Positions 16,372-27,700 of a stretch of DNA of 57,458 bases are shown in pieces. The stretch covers positions 92,242 to 149,699 of the forward strand of contig JAPLRF010000026.1 of the NCBI GenBank assembly GCA_026399315.1. Reading direction: 5' to 3'. The DNA comes from Gammaproteobacteria bacterium. Lineage in GTDB: Bacteria > Pseudomonadota > Gammaproteobacteria > Coxiellales > Coxiellaceae. The position numbers and the translations under genes are program-made. A model generated the notes under the pieces. The model was not told the DNA's origin and did not search any database. It was given only the letters and a program-made list of their open reading frames with translations. How positions within the stretch are numbered: position 1 is the stretch's first letter; the number at the start of each line of letters is the position of its first letter.

Positions 16372-19300
16372 GCCCTCGCTTCACTGACATTTTTATTAAA
16401 CGCCCTGTTTTAGCAGCAGTGATCAGCTTGTTAATTTTCGTTGTCGGTGTTCGCGCCATTTTTAATTTATCCGTGCGACAATATCCCAAAATGGAAAATA
16501 CCGTTGTCACTGTAACCACCGCTTACCCCGGTGCTTCTGCACGCTTAATGCAAGGGTTTATCACCACACCGCTGGAGAAAAAAATAGCCAGTGCCGGTGG
16601 AATTGATTATCTTACTTCCACTTCAACGCAAGGTGTCAGCACGGTCACCGCGAATATTATATTAAATTATAATCCCAACGAAGCTTTCACTAATGTGATG
16701 AGCAAAGTGGCGGAAGCGAAATATGAATTGCCAACAGAAGCGCAAGACCCTGTTATCACCAAAACAACCGGTGATTCATTTGCATTAATGTATGTGAGTT
16801 TTAGCAGCCCACAAATGTCGTCTGAACAAATCACGGATTATATTGCCCGCGTGATTCAGCCCAAAATTGAAACAGTCCCCGGTGTTTCTGAGGCTTCTAT
16901 TTTAGGTGGTAATAACTTTGCCATGCGTATTTGGTTGAATCCGGAGCGCATGGCAGCATTGGGTGTAACGGCAACGGATGTGAAGCAAGCTTTATTGAAT
17001 AATAATTTTCAAACAGCAGCAGGCAATACAAAGGGAAAATATATTTCTATTTCAGTAACAGCACACACCGATTTGCAAAATAAAAAAGGATTTGAAAATT
17101 TAATCATCAAACAAGATAAAAATCATTTGGTTCAACTGAAAGATGTGTCAAAAGTAGTGTTAGGGTCGGAAAGTTATGATTCATCGGTCTATTTTAATGG
17201 CAAGAAATCCATCTTTATGGCAGTGAATGCAACACCCGAAGCCAATCCCTTAACGGTGATTTCACAGGTTCGAAAAATTTTACCCGAGTTAGAGAAAACA
17301 TTTCCACCCACCTTAAAATCATCTGTCGTATTTGATGCAACCACTTTTATTCATGCGTCATTGCATGAAGTATTAAAAACCATTTTTGAAGCAACTGCGA
17401 TTGTGATCTTAATTATTTTTCTATTTTTAGGCTCATTCAGATCCGTTAGCATCCCCGTTATTACGATCCCCTTGTCGCTGGTTGGCGTGTTTGGATTAAT
17501 GTCTGCAATGGACTATTCCATTAATTTATTAACACTGCTTGCTTTGGTATTGGCCATTGGCATGGTGGTGGATGACGCCATTGTTGTCGTCGAAAATATT
17601 CATCGACACATGGAGGAGGGGACTTCACCGTTAGATTCAGCAATCATGGGTGCGCGTCAAATTGCTTTGCCGGTGATTGCAATGACATTAACATTGGCAG
17701 CAGTTTACACGCCGATTGCTTTTATGGGCGGCATTACGGGTGCTTTGTTTAAAGAGTTTGCGTTAACCTTAGCGGGTGCGGTGATTATTTCAGGCATTAT
17801 TGCTTTAACATTATCGCCGATGATGTGTTCAAAAATATTAACGGCAGCAGAATTGCAAAAACCTTTGGCGCATGCCGTTGATGCGCGTTTTTTACGCTTA
17901 AAAGAAGTATATCAACGTTATTTACAAATGATTCTGGATTATCGAAAATTAATTATTACTTTTGCGGGTGTTGTTTTAATCAGCTGTTTTTTTCTCTTTT
18001 TAATTTCACAAAAAGAATTAGCGCCACAAGAAGACCAAGGTGTTGCTTGGGTGATTGGTCAAGGACCTGAATCAGCTAATATTAATTATACTGAAAAATT
18101 CACACAACAAATCAACCCCATTGTTTCAAAATATGCCGCACTCCAGGATTATTTCATTATTAACGGTGAAACTACGCCCAATACGGCCGCATCCGGTTTT
18201 ATCATGAAGCCGTGGAATAAGCGTTCGATGACGGAAGAAACATTAGTGGCTTCGTTAAATGTGTCGTTAGCAAAAATTACCGGCATGCAAATGCAGGCCA
18301 TCTCGCCGCCGGCATTACCCGGTGCGGGTTTATTCCCGATTTCTTTTATTGTCACCTCGGTTTTGCCCTTATCTACTATTTATCCTTTGTCTGAAAAATT
18401 AATTCAAGAGGCCAATAAAAGTGGATTATTTTTATTTGTATTCAGCGATTTAAAATATGATAAGCCGCAAGTTGAAGTGCAGATTAACCGTGAAAAAGCC
18501 GCTGAAATGGGCATCAATATGGCAGAGATTGCGGATACGCTATCCACTGCGCTGGGCGGAAATTATGTGAATCGTTTTGCAATGCAAGGGCGAGCGTATC
18601 AAGTTATTCCGCAGGTCGCACAACAATACCGTTTAAATCCTGATGCATTGAATAACTTATTTATCAAAACGCAAACCGGAAAATTAATTCCTTTGTCAAC
18701 CGTTGTTTCATTAAAAACAATTACCGAACCGAATAAATTAACGCGCTTTCAACAACTCAATTCTTCTACGATTCAAGGCATGATGTTTCCGGGAAAAACA
18801 GTGGATCAAGGTTTGCAGTTTTTTAGAAATAAAGCGGCGCAATTATTTCCACCGGGTGTGTCGTATGATTATTCAGGCGAATCACGCCAATTTATGCAAG
18901 AAGGCAATATGTTAATGCTGGCGTTTTTATTTTCGCTCATTTTTATTTTCTTGGTTTTGTCTGCGCAGTTTGAAAGTTTTGGTGATCCTTTGGTGGTCAT
19001 GATCAGCGTGCCGATGGCAATTTGCGGCGCCTTGTTGCCGATCAGCTGGGGATTGGCATCACTGAATATTTACACGGAAGTGGGGTTAATTACCTTGATT
19101 GGATTGATCAGTAAACATGGGATTTTGATGGTTGATTTTGCGAATCATTTACGACTAAAAGAAGGCTTGGATCGCAGGGCGGCTATTACGAAAGCAGCAG
19201 CGATTCGATTGCGACCTATTTTAATGACGACAGCAGCGATGATTTTGGGTGTCGTGCCTTTGCTGTTTGCCAGTGGCGCTGGGGCGGCGAGTCGTTATAA

Positions 19301-19463
19301 TATCGGCTTGGTTATCGCTTCTGGCATGGGGATTGGCACGCTATTTACTTTATTTGTTGTGCCGATGATGTATACCTTGAAGCCGCGTACTATCTTGTTG
19401 TTTTTACTGTCTGTTTTGGTTTTTGCAGCTTGCTTGTTCGTTTGGATTTTTAAAATATTATAG
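16368..19463 (+). CDS. RND multidrug efflux permease (AcrB/HAE1 family)
   Basis: A 1031-residue inner-membrane pump with twelve hydrophobic segments and two large periplasmic loops. The proton-relay aspartates are in TM4 (AIGMVVDDAIVVVENIHRH) and the conserved lysine is in TM10 (LIGLISKHGILMVDFAN). The N-terminus FTDIFIKRPVLAAVISLL is typical. It exports drugs, dyes or fatty-acid-like compounds using the proton gradient. It is translationally coupled to the adaptor gene. The closest type by appearance is LpeB of Legionella; substrate range is not predictable. Confidence 0.95.
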   Translation: MSPRFTDIFIKRPVLAAVISLLIFVVGVRAIFNLSVRQYPKMENTVVTVTTAYPGASARLMQGFITTPLEKKIASAGGIDYLTSTSTQGVSTVTANIILNYNPNEAFTNVMSKVAEAKYELPTEAQDPVITKTTGDSFALMYVSFSSPQMSSEQITDYIARVIQPKIETVPGVSEASILGGNNFAMRIWLNPERMAALGVTATDVKQALLNNNFQTAAGNTKGKYISISVTAHTDLQNKKGFENLIIKQDKNHLVQLKDVSKVVLGSESYDSSVYFNGKKSIFMAVNATPEANPLTVISQVRKILPELEKTFPPTLKSSVVFDATTFIHASLHEVLKTIFEATAIVILIIFLFLGSFRSVSIPVITIPLSLVGVFGLMSAMDYSINLLTLLALVLAIGMVVDDAIVVVENIHRHMEEGTSPLDSAIMGARQIALPVIAMTLTLAAVYTPIAFMGGITGALFKEFALTLAGAVIISGIIALTLSPMMCSKILTAAELQKPLAHAVDARFLRLKEVYQRYLQMILDYRKLIITFAGVVLISCFFLFLISQKELAPQEDQGVAWVIGQGPESANINYTEKFTQQINPIVSKYAALQDYFIINGETTPNTAASGFIMKPWNKRSMTEETLVASLNVSLAKITGMQMQAISPPALPGAGLFPISFIVTSVLPLSTIYPLSEKLIQEANKSGLFLFVFSDLKYDKPQVEVQINREKAAEMGINMAEIADTLSTALGGNYVNRFAMQGRAYQVIPQVAQQYRLNPDALNNLFIKTQTGKLIPLSTVVSLKTITEPNKLTRFQQLNSSTIQGMMFPGKTVDQGLQFFRNKAAQLFPPGVSYDYSGESRQFMQEGNMLMLAFLFSLIFIFLVLSAQFESFGDPLVVMISVPMAICGALLPISWGLASLNIYTEVGLITLIGLISKHGILMVDFANHLRLKEGLDRRAAITKAAAIRLRPILMTTAAMILGVVPLLFASGAGAASRYNIGLVIASGMGIGTLFTLFVVPMMYTLKPRTILLFLLSVLVFAACLFVWIFKIL

Positions 19464-19468
19464 TGTTA

Positions 19469-19695
19469 CGCCACCCACTAACGTGGGGGCTTCCGTGCTA
19501 ACTCACTAGGGCGAAAGAATACCCGTTTCACGCATTAAATGACCCACCTGGTTTAGTAATTGCTCAGGTAGCGCAAAATCATTGAATTGGCAGTATTCTA
19601 GTGCATCGACACGGAAGCATCGACCTTAGTCGAGTGCCAAGCAGTTGCAAAGGGCCAGTGCATCAGCACGGAAGCCCCCACGTTAGTGGGGGCGA
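19469..19695. repeat. Cluster of three REP-like hairpin repeats (cluster 1)
   Basis: The cluster is bounded by inverted ends: CCACCCACTAACGTGGGGGC at 19471 and its reverse-complement type near 19665-19695. Each unit is a GC-rich stem around a TAAC/GTTA loop followed by GCTTCCGTGC (reverse GCACGGAAGC). A middle unit near 19610-19635 keeps the hairpin but with a different stem. It starts 5 bp after the RND pump stop. Confidence 0.75.
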
Positions 19696-19783
19696 AATAT
19701 TATTGCAATTTCAACAGCATTTCACTATTCCTTAATAAATCACGATTATACTGATAGTAATGAAGTTATCGTATGGGGGTTGT

Positions 19784-21487
19784 ATGCCAGCAGAAATTAC
19801 AGCGCAAAAAGAAATAATAGCGACAAAAGAAGCATTTATGGAAAAATTAAATAATCATATTGATAAAAATACAACGCTAGATTGTTCAAATTATCAATTT
19901 GCCTTTTCTGATTTTAGTGGATTGAATTTACAAGGGTGTCAGTTTTGGCGTGAGGAAGAACTTTTGTCATCTGATGACCATGCTGATAATGCTGCACCCA
20001 CAGCCGGAAGTACAAGCGCTTTTTCAAAAAATTCTTTTGTCGAGATTTTAGAAAATAAAACGCGAAACATACGCGCAACCTTTAGTAAAAAACCTGATTT
20101 TTCTGGAACAAAACTGACTCGTGATATGTTTTGGCCTTCCGAAAAGCGAGGAGTCGCTCCAATAGGTAATTATTTTCCAGCGGGGTATTGTAATGATGGC
20201 GGTCTGTTTAATAAAGTAGATATTGAAGAGTGTGCCACTAACTTACGAAATTATGACGGTTTAGATAGAGCACAAATTTGCGCTGTAACAGAGCACATGA
20301 AAATTGATGTGCTGGAGGCAACAAAATCGCATAGCGTAACAGTATTGATGAACACAAATAACTCAGAAATAAAAAGAGTGTCTTCAACACTGCATGCTGG
20401 GAACACGCATTCAGTATTAAATATTGAAAATATTTTTTCTGACGGGGAAAAGAGTCCGAATACAATACGCAGTGATGAATTGCATCAATTTCTCGAAGCG
20501 CTTCAAGCAGAAAGAGCAACAACAAATCCTATAGGAAAAGAGCTTACAGCAACAATATACTGCATCCAAATGCCGATGACGCTTCGAAAACATTATGTGC
20601 AAGTCCAAATTTATAAAAATAAACATGGTGAAATTTCAGCGCGAATAGTAGATTCAACGGGCAATCCTATTGGATTAAGCAAAGCTGCTAAAGCAATTCA
20701 TCAAATCCTGATTGATAATAAAAAGATGCTGGAAATATTGCTGGGTGTTAATTTAAATGTAAATATTGCTGAGAAAGTCTCAATTGTGCATACGAATGTG
20801 CAGTCCTCAATGCCTGGCTCCAATTCCGACAAAGGTTGCGGTGTTTATGAAATGGCAGGCACCTTAGCCACAACACGCGAAGTGCTGTTAAATGGCCCTA
20901 AATTTTTACATGACGATAAAGAAGTTAAAACATTAATTGCAGCAGAACATGTGGCGGCAAAAGAAAGCAGTACTTATTTGCAGGATAATTGTGATCCAAA
21001 CTGTGTTGTTAAAAAAGTACCTAAAGTCAAAACGACAAGTGTTTTGCTGGATGAGAAAATCGCAGAAATGAATGGTGTTAACCTTGCTGCTGCAGTTGAA
21101 GCCGCTTTAAATGCGTATCAATCATGCGTAAGGGGCTGGGGTTTATTTCATTCTCAGGGTAGTGCTTACGTGGCTGTAAATTTAGCGAAACTAACAGCAG
21201 CAAAAAATGATTCTGTACAATATGCCTCTATCGCCAGAAAAATCACAAAAGAGATTTTGTCGGACGGGTTGATGCGCAAAAAAAACTCCATATTGGGTGG
21301 CGATAGCGGTGACACTGGTGCGTTAAAAGTGGTTAATACACGTATGATGATTTTATTGGAGGCGTTTAAATCTTTTGAATTAATTGATTCTAAGCTTGAT
21401 GTTAATAAATCAAATCGTGTGATTATGTTTAATGATTTATTTAATAAATCAGCTGAAAGTGTTGCCGTGTCTCAACCTTCAAATTAG
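19784..21487 (+). CDS. Putative clan-CE (C48/C55-like) cysteine protease or acetyltransferase; effector candidate
   Basis: A 567-residue protein; the ATG at 19784 follows a GGGGG-type ribosome-binding site. Near the N-terminus a short pentapeptide-like stretch occurs (FSDFSGLNLQGCQF). In the centre, residues His270 (KHYVQVQIY), Asp290 (ARIVDSTGN), Gln340 (TNVQSS) and Cys352 (SDKGCGVYEMA) appear in the order and approximate spacing of the clan-CE catalytic residues found in ULP-like proteases and YopJ-like acetyltransferases. Such folds are frequent among bacterial effectors that act on ubiquitin, SUMO or host kinases. No signal peptide. It is flanked closely by REP-like clusters on both sides. 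The fold call comes from motif reading only. Confidence 0.6.
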   Translation: MPAEITAQKEIIATKEAFMEKLNNHIDKNTTLDCSNYQFAFSDFSGLNLQGCQFWREEELLSSDDHADNAAPTAGSTSAFSKNSFVEILENKTRNIRATFSKKPDFSGTKLTRDMFWPSEKRGVAPIGNYFPAGYCNDGGLFNKVDIEECATNLRNYDGLDRAQICAVTEHMKIDVLEATKSHSVTVLMNTNNSEIKRVSSTLHAGNTHSVLNIENIFSDGEKSPNTIRSDELHQFLEALQAERATTNPIGKELTATIYCIQMPMTLRKHYVQVQIYKNKHGEISARIVDSTGNPIGLSKAAKAIHQILIDNKKMLEILLGVNLNVNIAEKVSIVHTNVQSSMPGSNSDKGCGVYEMAGTLATTREVLLNGPKFLHDDKEVKTLIAAEHVAAKESSTYLQDNCDPNCVVKKVPKVKTTSVLLDEKIAEMNGVNLAAAVEAALNAYQSCVRGWGLFHSQGSAYVAVNLAKLTAAKNDSVQYASIARKITKEILSDGLMRKKNSILGGDSGDTGALKVVNTRMMILLEAFKSFELIDSKLDVNKSNRVIMFNDLFNKSAESVAVSQPSN

Positions 21488-21490
21488 CTT

Positions 21491-21780
21491 TTCGCCACCC
21501 ACTAACGTGGGGGCTTCCGTGCTGATGCACTGGCGCAAAAGAATACCTATTTCACGCATTAAATTAATTACCAGATTTAGTAAATTGCCCAGGTAGCGCA
21601 AAATAATTGAATTGCCAATATCCTGGTGCATCGGCACGGAAGCCTCGACGTTAGTCGAGTGCGTAGCAAATGGGAAAGCGCCAGTGGATTAGAACGGAAG
21701 CCCCCCGTTAGTCGAGTGCCTAGCAGTTGCGAAGAACCAGTGAATTAGCACGGAAGCCCCCACGTTAGTGGGTGGCGAAA
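21491..21780. repeat. Cluster of four REP-like hairpin repeats (cluster 2)
   Basis: It has the same layout as the cluster at 19469-19695. Outer inverted units lie at 21491-21520 and 21746-21780, and inner units near 21630 and 21688 have altered stems (CTCGAC/GTCGAG in place of CCCAC/GTGGG) around the same GTTA loop. It begins 4 bp after one stop codon and ends 9 bp before the opposing stop codon of the giant gene, so it sits exactly between two convergent genes and could act as a bidirectional terminator. Confidence 0.78.
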
Positions 21781-21788
21781 TTTAATTA

Positions 21789-24700
21789 TCACATTGGTTT
21801 CGGACCTGCATCATTTTTCGAAAATAAATTAAATTGTTCTGAAAATTTTGTTGCATCGCCGCTCAACAATTTACGTAAATCACTATACCTAACCTGCTCT
21901 GTATCTGGCTGATCGAATATCGCAATAAATGCCGCATGGGCTGTTGGGCTATCGGTACTGGCCTTGCTTAATTCCTGCTTAAAAACTTGTTGCAGTACAT
22001 CTAGCGTGATTCTTGCCTTTTCCGTATCGCTCGGCGTAGAGGTAAGCTTGCCCAGGCATTCTTCGATTTCTGTCAATTTTTTTGGAAATAAGTTCATTAA
22101 AATGATGCGAGATGGATAAGTGAGGGTCGTCATGTCCGCTATCTTTATCGGTGCAAAATCTTCAAGGGATTTCATGACACCTTGAAATAAAGGTGAAACA
22201 AACATAGACGTGCTTGATTTGTTATCTACGTAATGTTCAACTACATTTTCCAGGGATTTTATAATGTCTTTATTTGATAAAGATACTGTTGTCGCATCCG
22301 CATTCGCATTCGCATTCGCATTCAGCACCATATCCATAATTTTTTTCTCTTCCAGCACTGCAGACACAGTGTGTTTTGGGCTGCGAAAAAAACGGCACAT
22401 GTTTTCTTGCTGAGCGAATAATTTTCCCATCTTCTCATCCTTTAGTTCATGTGCAGAAGGTTCTGCACCACCACTTAATAATTTGAAAAACCCAGAATTA
22501 TTATTGGTGAACACTGCTTCAAACGCCGCTCGCGCTGTTGTGCTTTTTGCTTTAGCCGCTGTAAACTCCGTTTCAAATACTTTTTGCAATGCATGCAGCA
22601 TGGTTGCATCGCGCGTTTCCGGCTTGATTATTTTTGCATTATTTAGCAATGCAGCGATTTGCCCCGTTTCATTTGGAAACAAAATTTTTAAAACATGTAG
22701 CGCCGCTGCTTCTGCTGTTGTTCTTTCAGGAAAAGTGTTGACCGCTTCTCGTAAGCGTTTAATTAGGTAAGAATCAAATCTTGGTCCTCTCATTTTGCTT
22801 TTAGTGTCTTTATACTGTCCAATTACAGCGGCTAATTGATTTTTCGCCTCTGCTACATCAATTTTTGATGCAGGCTGCTCCGACTTGTTTGCCGCAAAAA
22901 ACGCTTCTTTCACAAGCTCATTTGTAATCTTCGCGTCTTTTGAAAAACGATAGTCACTGGTAGAAAAGGAGGCTTGCGTTTTAAATTTCAATAGCTCGCC
23001 AGTGAGTTTAAGCTCTTTTTCCAGCGCAGCCGCCGCAACACGAGTCGCCTTTTCATTTTCAGTGCTGGTATTTAAACGAAGTGATTTGAAATCAAATTGA
23101 TTGCCGGTCAATGCGCCAACCACGCGCGGATTGGCGGATTTTGTTTCGGTAATTTTATCGAACCAGGCGTGCGTAACAGTGTCCACTGCAGAAAAATTCG
23201 AAACAGGCAAAGCCTCAGTCGATTTTTTACTTTCATCAGCAGGAGCAGCAGGTTGATTGGTTCTGATGGGAGTTATAATTCCCGCTTTAAATGCAGCGTA
23301 CGGTCGAGCAGGTTCAGCTTCTGAGAGTTCCTGTGCATTAGCGTTTAGCATTTGAGTGAATGCCGTTTCAGGATCAAAAACAAGATTTTCATTGTTCCGT
23401 TGATCTGATGTTGCGGTGGTATTAGCAGCAGGAATACCCTCAACACGAACACTCTCTGCAGTTGGTGTTCTTTTCTTCGCGTCTTCGGCTTCCAGCGCTT
23501 TTTCCCGCCCCGGTGTCATGTAATCTCGAGAATACCGCGTAATGTCGCCTTTCACCTCACCCGCAAACACCCCCATTTCTTTTTCATTGCCGCTCACATT
23601 GCGAATCTCAGCCAATTCATCGCAAAATACTTTTTGCAGTGACGCGGTTAAATAAGCGGCTTGTTCTGCTTCAGTGTAACCGCCTGTTTTTCCCATTAGG
23701 TTTATCAAGTTTTTTGCTTCTTCAGGAAACATGCCGCATAAAATACTGGCAAGGGCCAATTGGGGATTTTTTTGACGCTGCTGAATTTTATCAGCCATTT
23801 TTTTTGCTTCTGCTTCAGACATGTCGCCTAATAAATTTTTTCGTAAGTCAGCTGCGTTTTCCCCTGTGAAATTCTGTCTTATTAATTTCGCCCACGCGAC
23901 TTCTGAATAGTTCTCAACCAATGCAATATGCAAGGCATGAATGAGCGGCGGTTCGCTGGTGGCAGACACCGCATTTTTATACACATTCACTATATCCGAC
24001 AAACCACCGAGCAATTCTTCTGTTTTCATGCCGACAGGCAATTCAGAATCGGGCGTTGGCTTTGTTAAAACCGCTTCGGTATTGGTTCGACGAAAACCAG
24101 AAACATCATCGGGCCGTGCAATCGTGAGTGCGGCTAGGTTCCCTGATAGAAAATTAGCGATGCTGTAACCCAAACTCATGAAATTGGATTCAATCAAATT
24201 AAGTTCTTTCCCTGGCAGTAAACTAAATGCGCGGCTCACGATGTCACGCATAATAGGTTGGCCGAGCGTGCCAATAATTTTCATTGGTAAGCGGCCCAAT
24301 AAATTTCCCATGCGTCCCAAGCCTTCCGCAGTGCTAATAGCAAAATGTTTCGCGATATCCGCGGGACTTTCTATTCTGCTTTGTGGTATGGGTAGAATTG
24401 CACCTACTATTGTCTTTCCTGCAATTTCTTTTAGGCGCTTATGAGTTGATTGCTTTCTCTCAACCGGATGGTCGCGCAAGGTTTGAAATGACTGACCAGA
24501 TAGTTCAGCAACAATTTTTTTATAGCCCTCATTTTCTGCAATTTTTATCCATTGTTCTGTGCGTTCACTTTTATCCTGCATTAATTCTTGTGTAAATAGT
24601 TGCGCTAGATATTTTTGTTTTTCGATTTGATGTAGTGCGCCTTTTTTTTCGTCGTCAGTTAATCCGTGGCTGTAGTTTTTCGCTTGCTCTGGATAAAGTT

Positions 24701-27700
24701 TTTCGAGTACTTGCATTGTTGATAATTCGCTTTTGCCCCATTCTGTATTGCGCAATAAGTTGAAAACCGCTATGAAATCTTTTTCGTAATTTGTTTTTGC
24801 GTTATTTTTTTCTGCTTCGCTTGGTGCGGCGGGTAAGGCGCCAAGTGATAATGCCACTGCAGCAACAATTTGCTTTGTGGTGAGTTGATCGTTCGCGCTT
24901 AAGAGTTCGAGGGCTTTTGCCGTGAATGCTTGCAAATGTAAATATTGAGCGGGGGATGGGGGTGGTGTATCTGTAATCTTTAAATATTCTTTTATTTCGG
25001 TAATGATGAGCCTATTGTCATTTTGTATTTCCGGTGTTTTCGCATTTAAAACTGCTGTTAAGTTGGTTGTTGTTGCTGCGGCTAAATTAGGGTTATTTTT
25101 ATTAAAAGCTGTTAAAAACGCCCCATCACTTTTTATTTTTTCAAGCGCATTTGTATCTCGAACATCAACGTCTTTTAACACTTCAAGAAAACTAGCATAA
25201 AGATCAGTGTGTTTTATAGCAGCTTTTTCAGCATTTTCGAGTTGCGCATAAACACCGCAAGCTAGAAATTGCGCTGCCTGTTTTTTAAATGCTTCTTGTT
25301 GTTCGATCGCGTACAATGAAATCTCTGGATCATGGCCCAAAATTTTCACCATTTCAAAGACCGTATCAACCGTCACAACCAAGGGTTTTAAGGCTTCAAA
25401 CGCACCGGTAAATAATTGCCATCCACCTGGGCCCATATCCGCCGCTTCATGCAGCGCTGCTACCATGCTGTGGCCTGCAACCAGCAAGAAGGTTGCTAGC
25501 AAGCCAAATTCAACAGGGTTGTTCATAATGCCGTTAATTAAATTCCCGGTAAAACCAGTATGGCCTTGCGCATAATCAGCAGCAGAAGAGGTTAAGTAAA
25601 CTGCTTTACCAATTGTAACGCCATCGACCATGGCGCCTGAAATCACTTTTAATGTTGATGAATCTGGCGTAAGAACCAATGCGTTTTTATATACTGCGGG
25701 AATAACGTAGGTGTGCGCGAGTGCCGAAACAAATTTACTGTGTGCCGATGCAGCAGCAACCGTTGCGCCATGTGCAATAAAGGTGAATGCCATGGTGGCA
25801 CCCATTGCTACAAGTGCTAATGCACCGCGCGCAGGATCATATAAACCCATTTCTTCCAGCACATTATAAATCGGATCCAGTAATCGATAAACATAGCCGA
25901 TCGCACCGTTACGCAACAACACATCACCTTCTTCATGCTCCGGCAGCATCAGGTGTGGCTTGATAATGGATAAGGCCGCGTTCACCTTTTCTTGGGCGTC
26001 AAGAACACGCGGATCTTTGCGTGCTGCTTGTTGCGCTTTTTTAGTTGCTTCAGCGATTTGTTCTGGAGTGGCGTCTATGGCACTATTCTGAAGTTTTGGT
26101 AATTTATCCATTTCAGCTTTTAATATTTCCGCATAAACTGTTTTGCATACATTATCGAATGTATTTTTTGCATCTTTTACATTACCTAATAATCCGTGGA
26201 GTTCAGCAATTTCTGCGGTGTTGTGGTAGGGTGCGAGCATTTTTTGTAATTCAGAATTATTATCTTTAGATAAGGAATTAAATTGTGCCTCATCAGATTT
26301 AATCAGAAAGTGATATAAAGTTTCCGACAATAATTTCCCGCTGTCGCCGAGCGCACGTTTTTCGACAGCTGCTTTTATTTTCGCCAGGGTGACATTTGGA
26401 TTATCTAAAAAACCTTGCGCAATTTCAGCGGCTTTTGCGCTGATTAATGGGTCAGGTGTGGTTTGAATTTTGGTATCTGTGTGGTGAGATTCTGCGTATT
26501 TTTTGTTTGGATCAGTTGTCGCACGTAGTTTGTCGGCTTCATTAAATAACAAACCAAAGGGTTTATTATATTCGATACAATATAAACGCAGTGATTGATA
26601 CAATTCCGGCGTCATTTCTGTTGCGATCAGCGCTTGGCCCAACATTTCCCGTTGGAACTCATCGCGTGTGACACCAAAAAATTGTTCGCATGTGTGTTCG
26701 CTGTAGAGTTTATTTGTCACGTGATCCATGCGGTTTAGAAATTCCTTAAGTTTCTGTGGGGAATCGGAATCGTCATTAGTGATCTTTAAGCAATATGCCG
26801 CCATTGCTTTCGCATGCTTTTCAAATGTTTCGCGTAAATTAACTTTTTCTGGATTGCCGCGGGTGAGATCTCCCGCTAATTGGACTTGCTTTAGCGTCGC
26901 ATTAATTTCCGCTAATTTTTCAGAGCGTTCTTGAAATTCTAAGCGTCCTTCGTTGAGTGCAACCTTCAAGTCGTATTCTCTGTTCATTTTCGCTATCGAA
27001 TGGTGTTGCTTAAAACTGCTTGCTAAAATTTCCTCTAATTTAAAATCTTCTATAGTCTCTTTTGGAGCATATTCATCAGCAAATTGTGTTACTTGTTTTT
27101 CGATTTCTTTTTTTAAATTTTCAAAAGAACCAAAAAGTGTTTTACAATGTTTTCTACCCAGTTCATTGTCATATTTTGCGAGGAAGGGATCAATTTGTGA
27201 AGCGAGCTGTTCTATGATCTGGTATTTTTTGTATTCATGCTGTGCCATGCGTTCATTTCCTTCCGCACCTAATTCCCTTGCAACAGTATCAATGCCTTCG
27301 AATTTTCTTTTTAAATCTTTAGCGTTCAGTAGGCTATCAACGACCTTTGATAATTCATTCTCAAAATTACTTTTATCTAGAGACGCTGGGTAGGCTGTTT
27401 TAAGTGTTCCAATCGTCTCGTTAATTAGTGGTTTCAACTTCCCTTCATTATATGCCGTCAATAATGCCGTCAAAAACGCCGTTTTATCTGCTGCTGTTGC
27501 ACCTTCGGGTAGTTTGACGACTGCGCTGAGTGCGTGCAGTTTTCGTTCAGTTATATAGGTAAGTAACTGATTACCCGAACTAACGACTAAAACTGGTGTA
27601 AAATGCAGCTCAAATTCTTTTGTCCAGTTTTCTTGTATGTCCGCTTCTTTATTAATAAATGCCGCTGCAATCGCAGCACGTTGCGGTTCATCGCGCGCAA

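Noticed and set aside
19469..21780. CRISPR array or integron attC sites for the repeated hairpin clusters
   Set aside because: Spacers are not of regular length, repeats are inverted as well as direct, no cas or integrase gene is present, and no attC core pairing (GTTRRRY) is visible.
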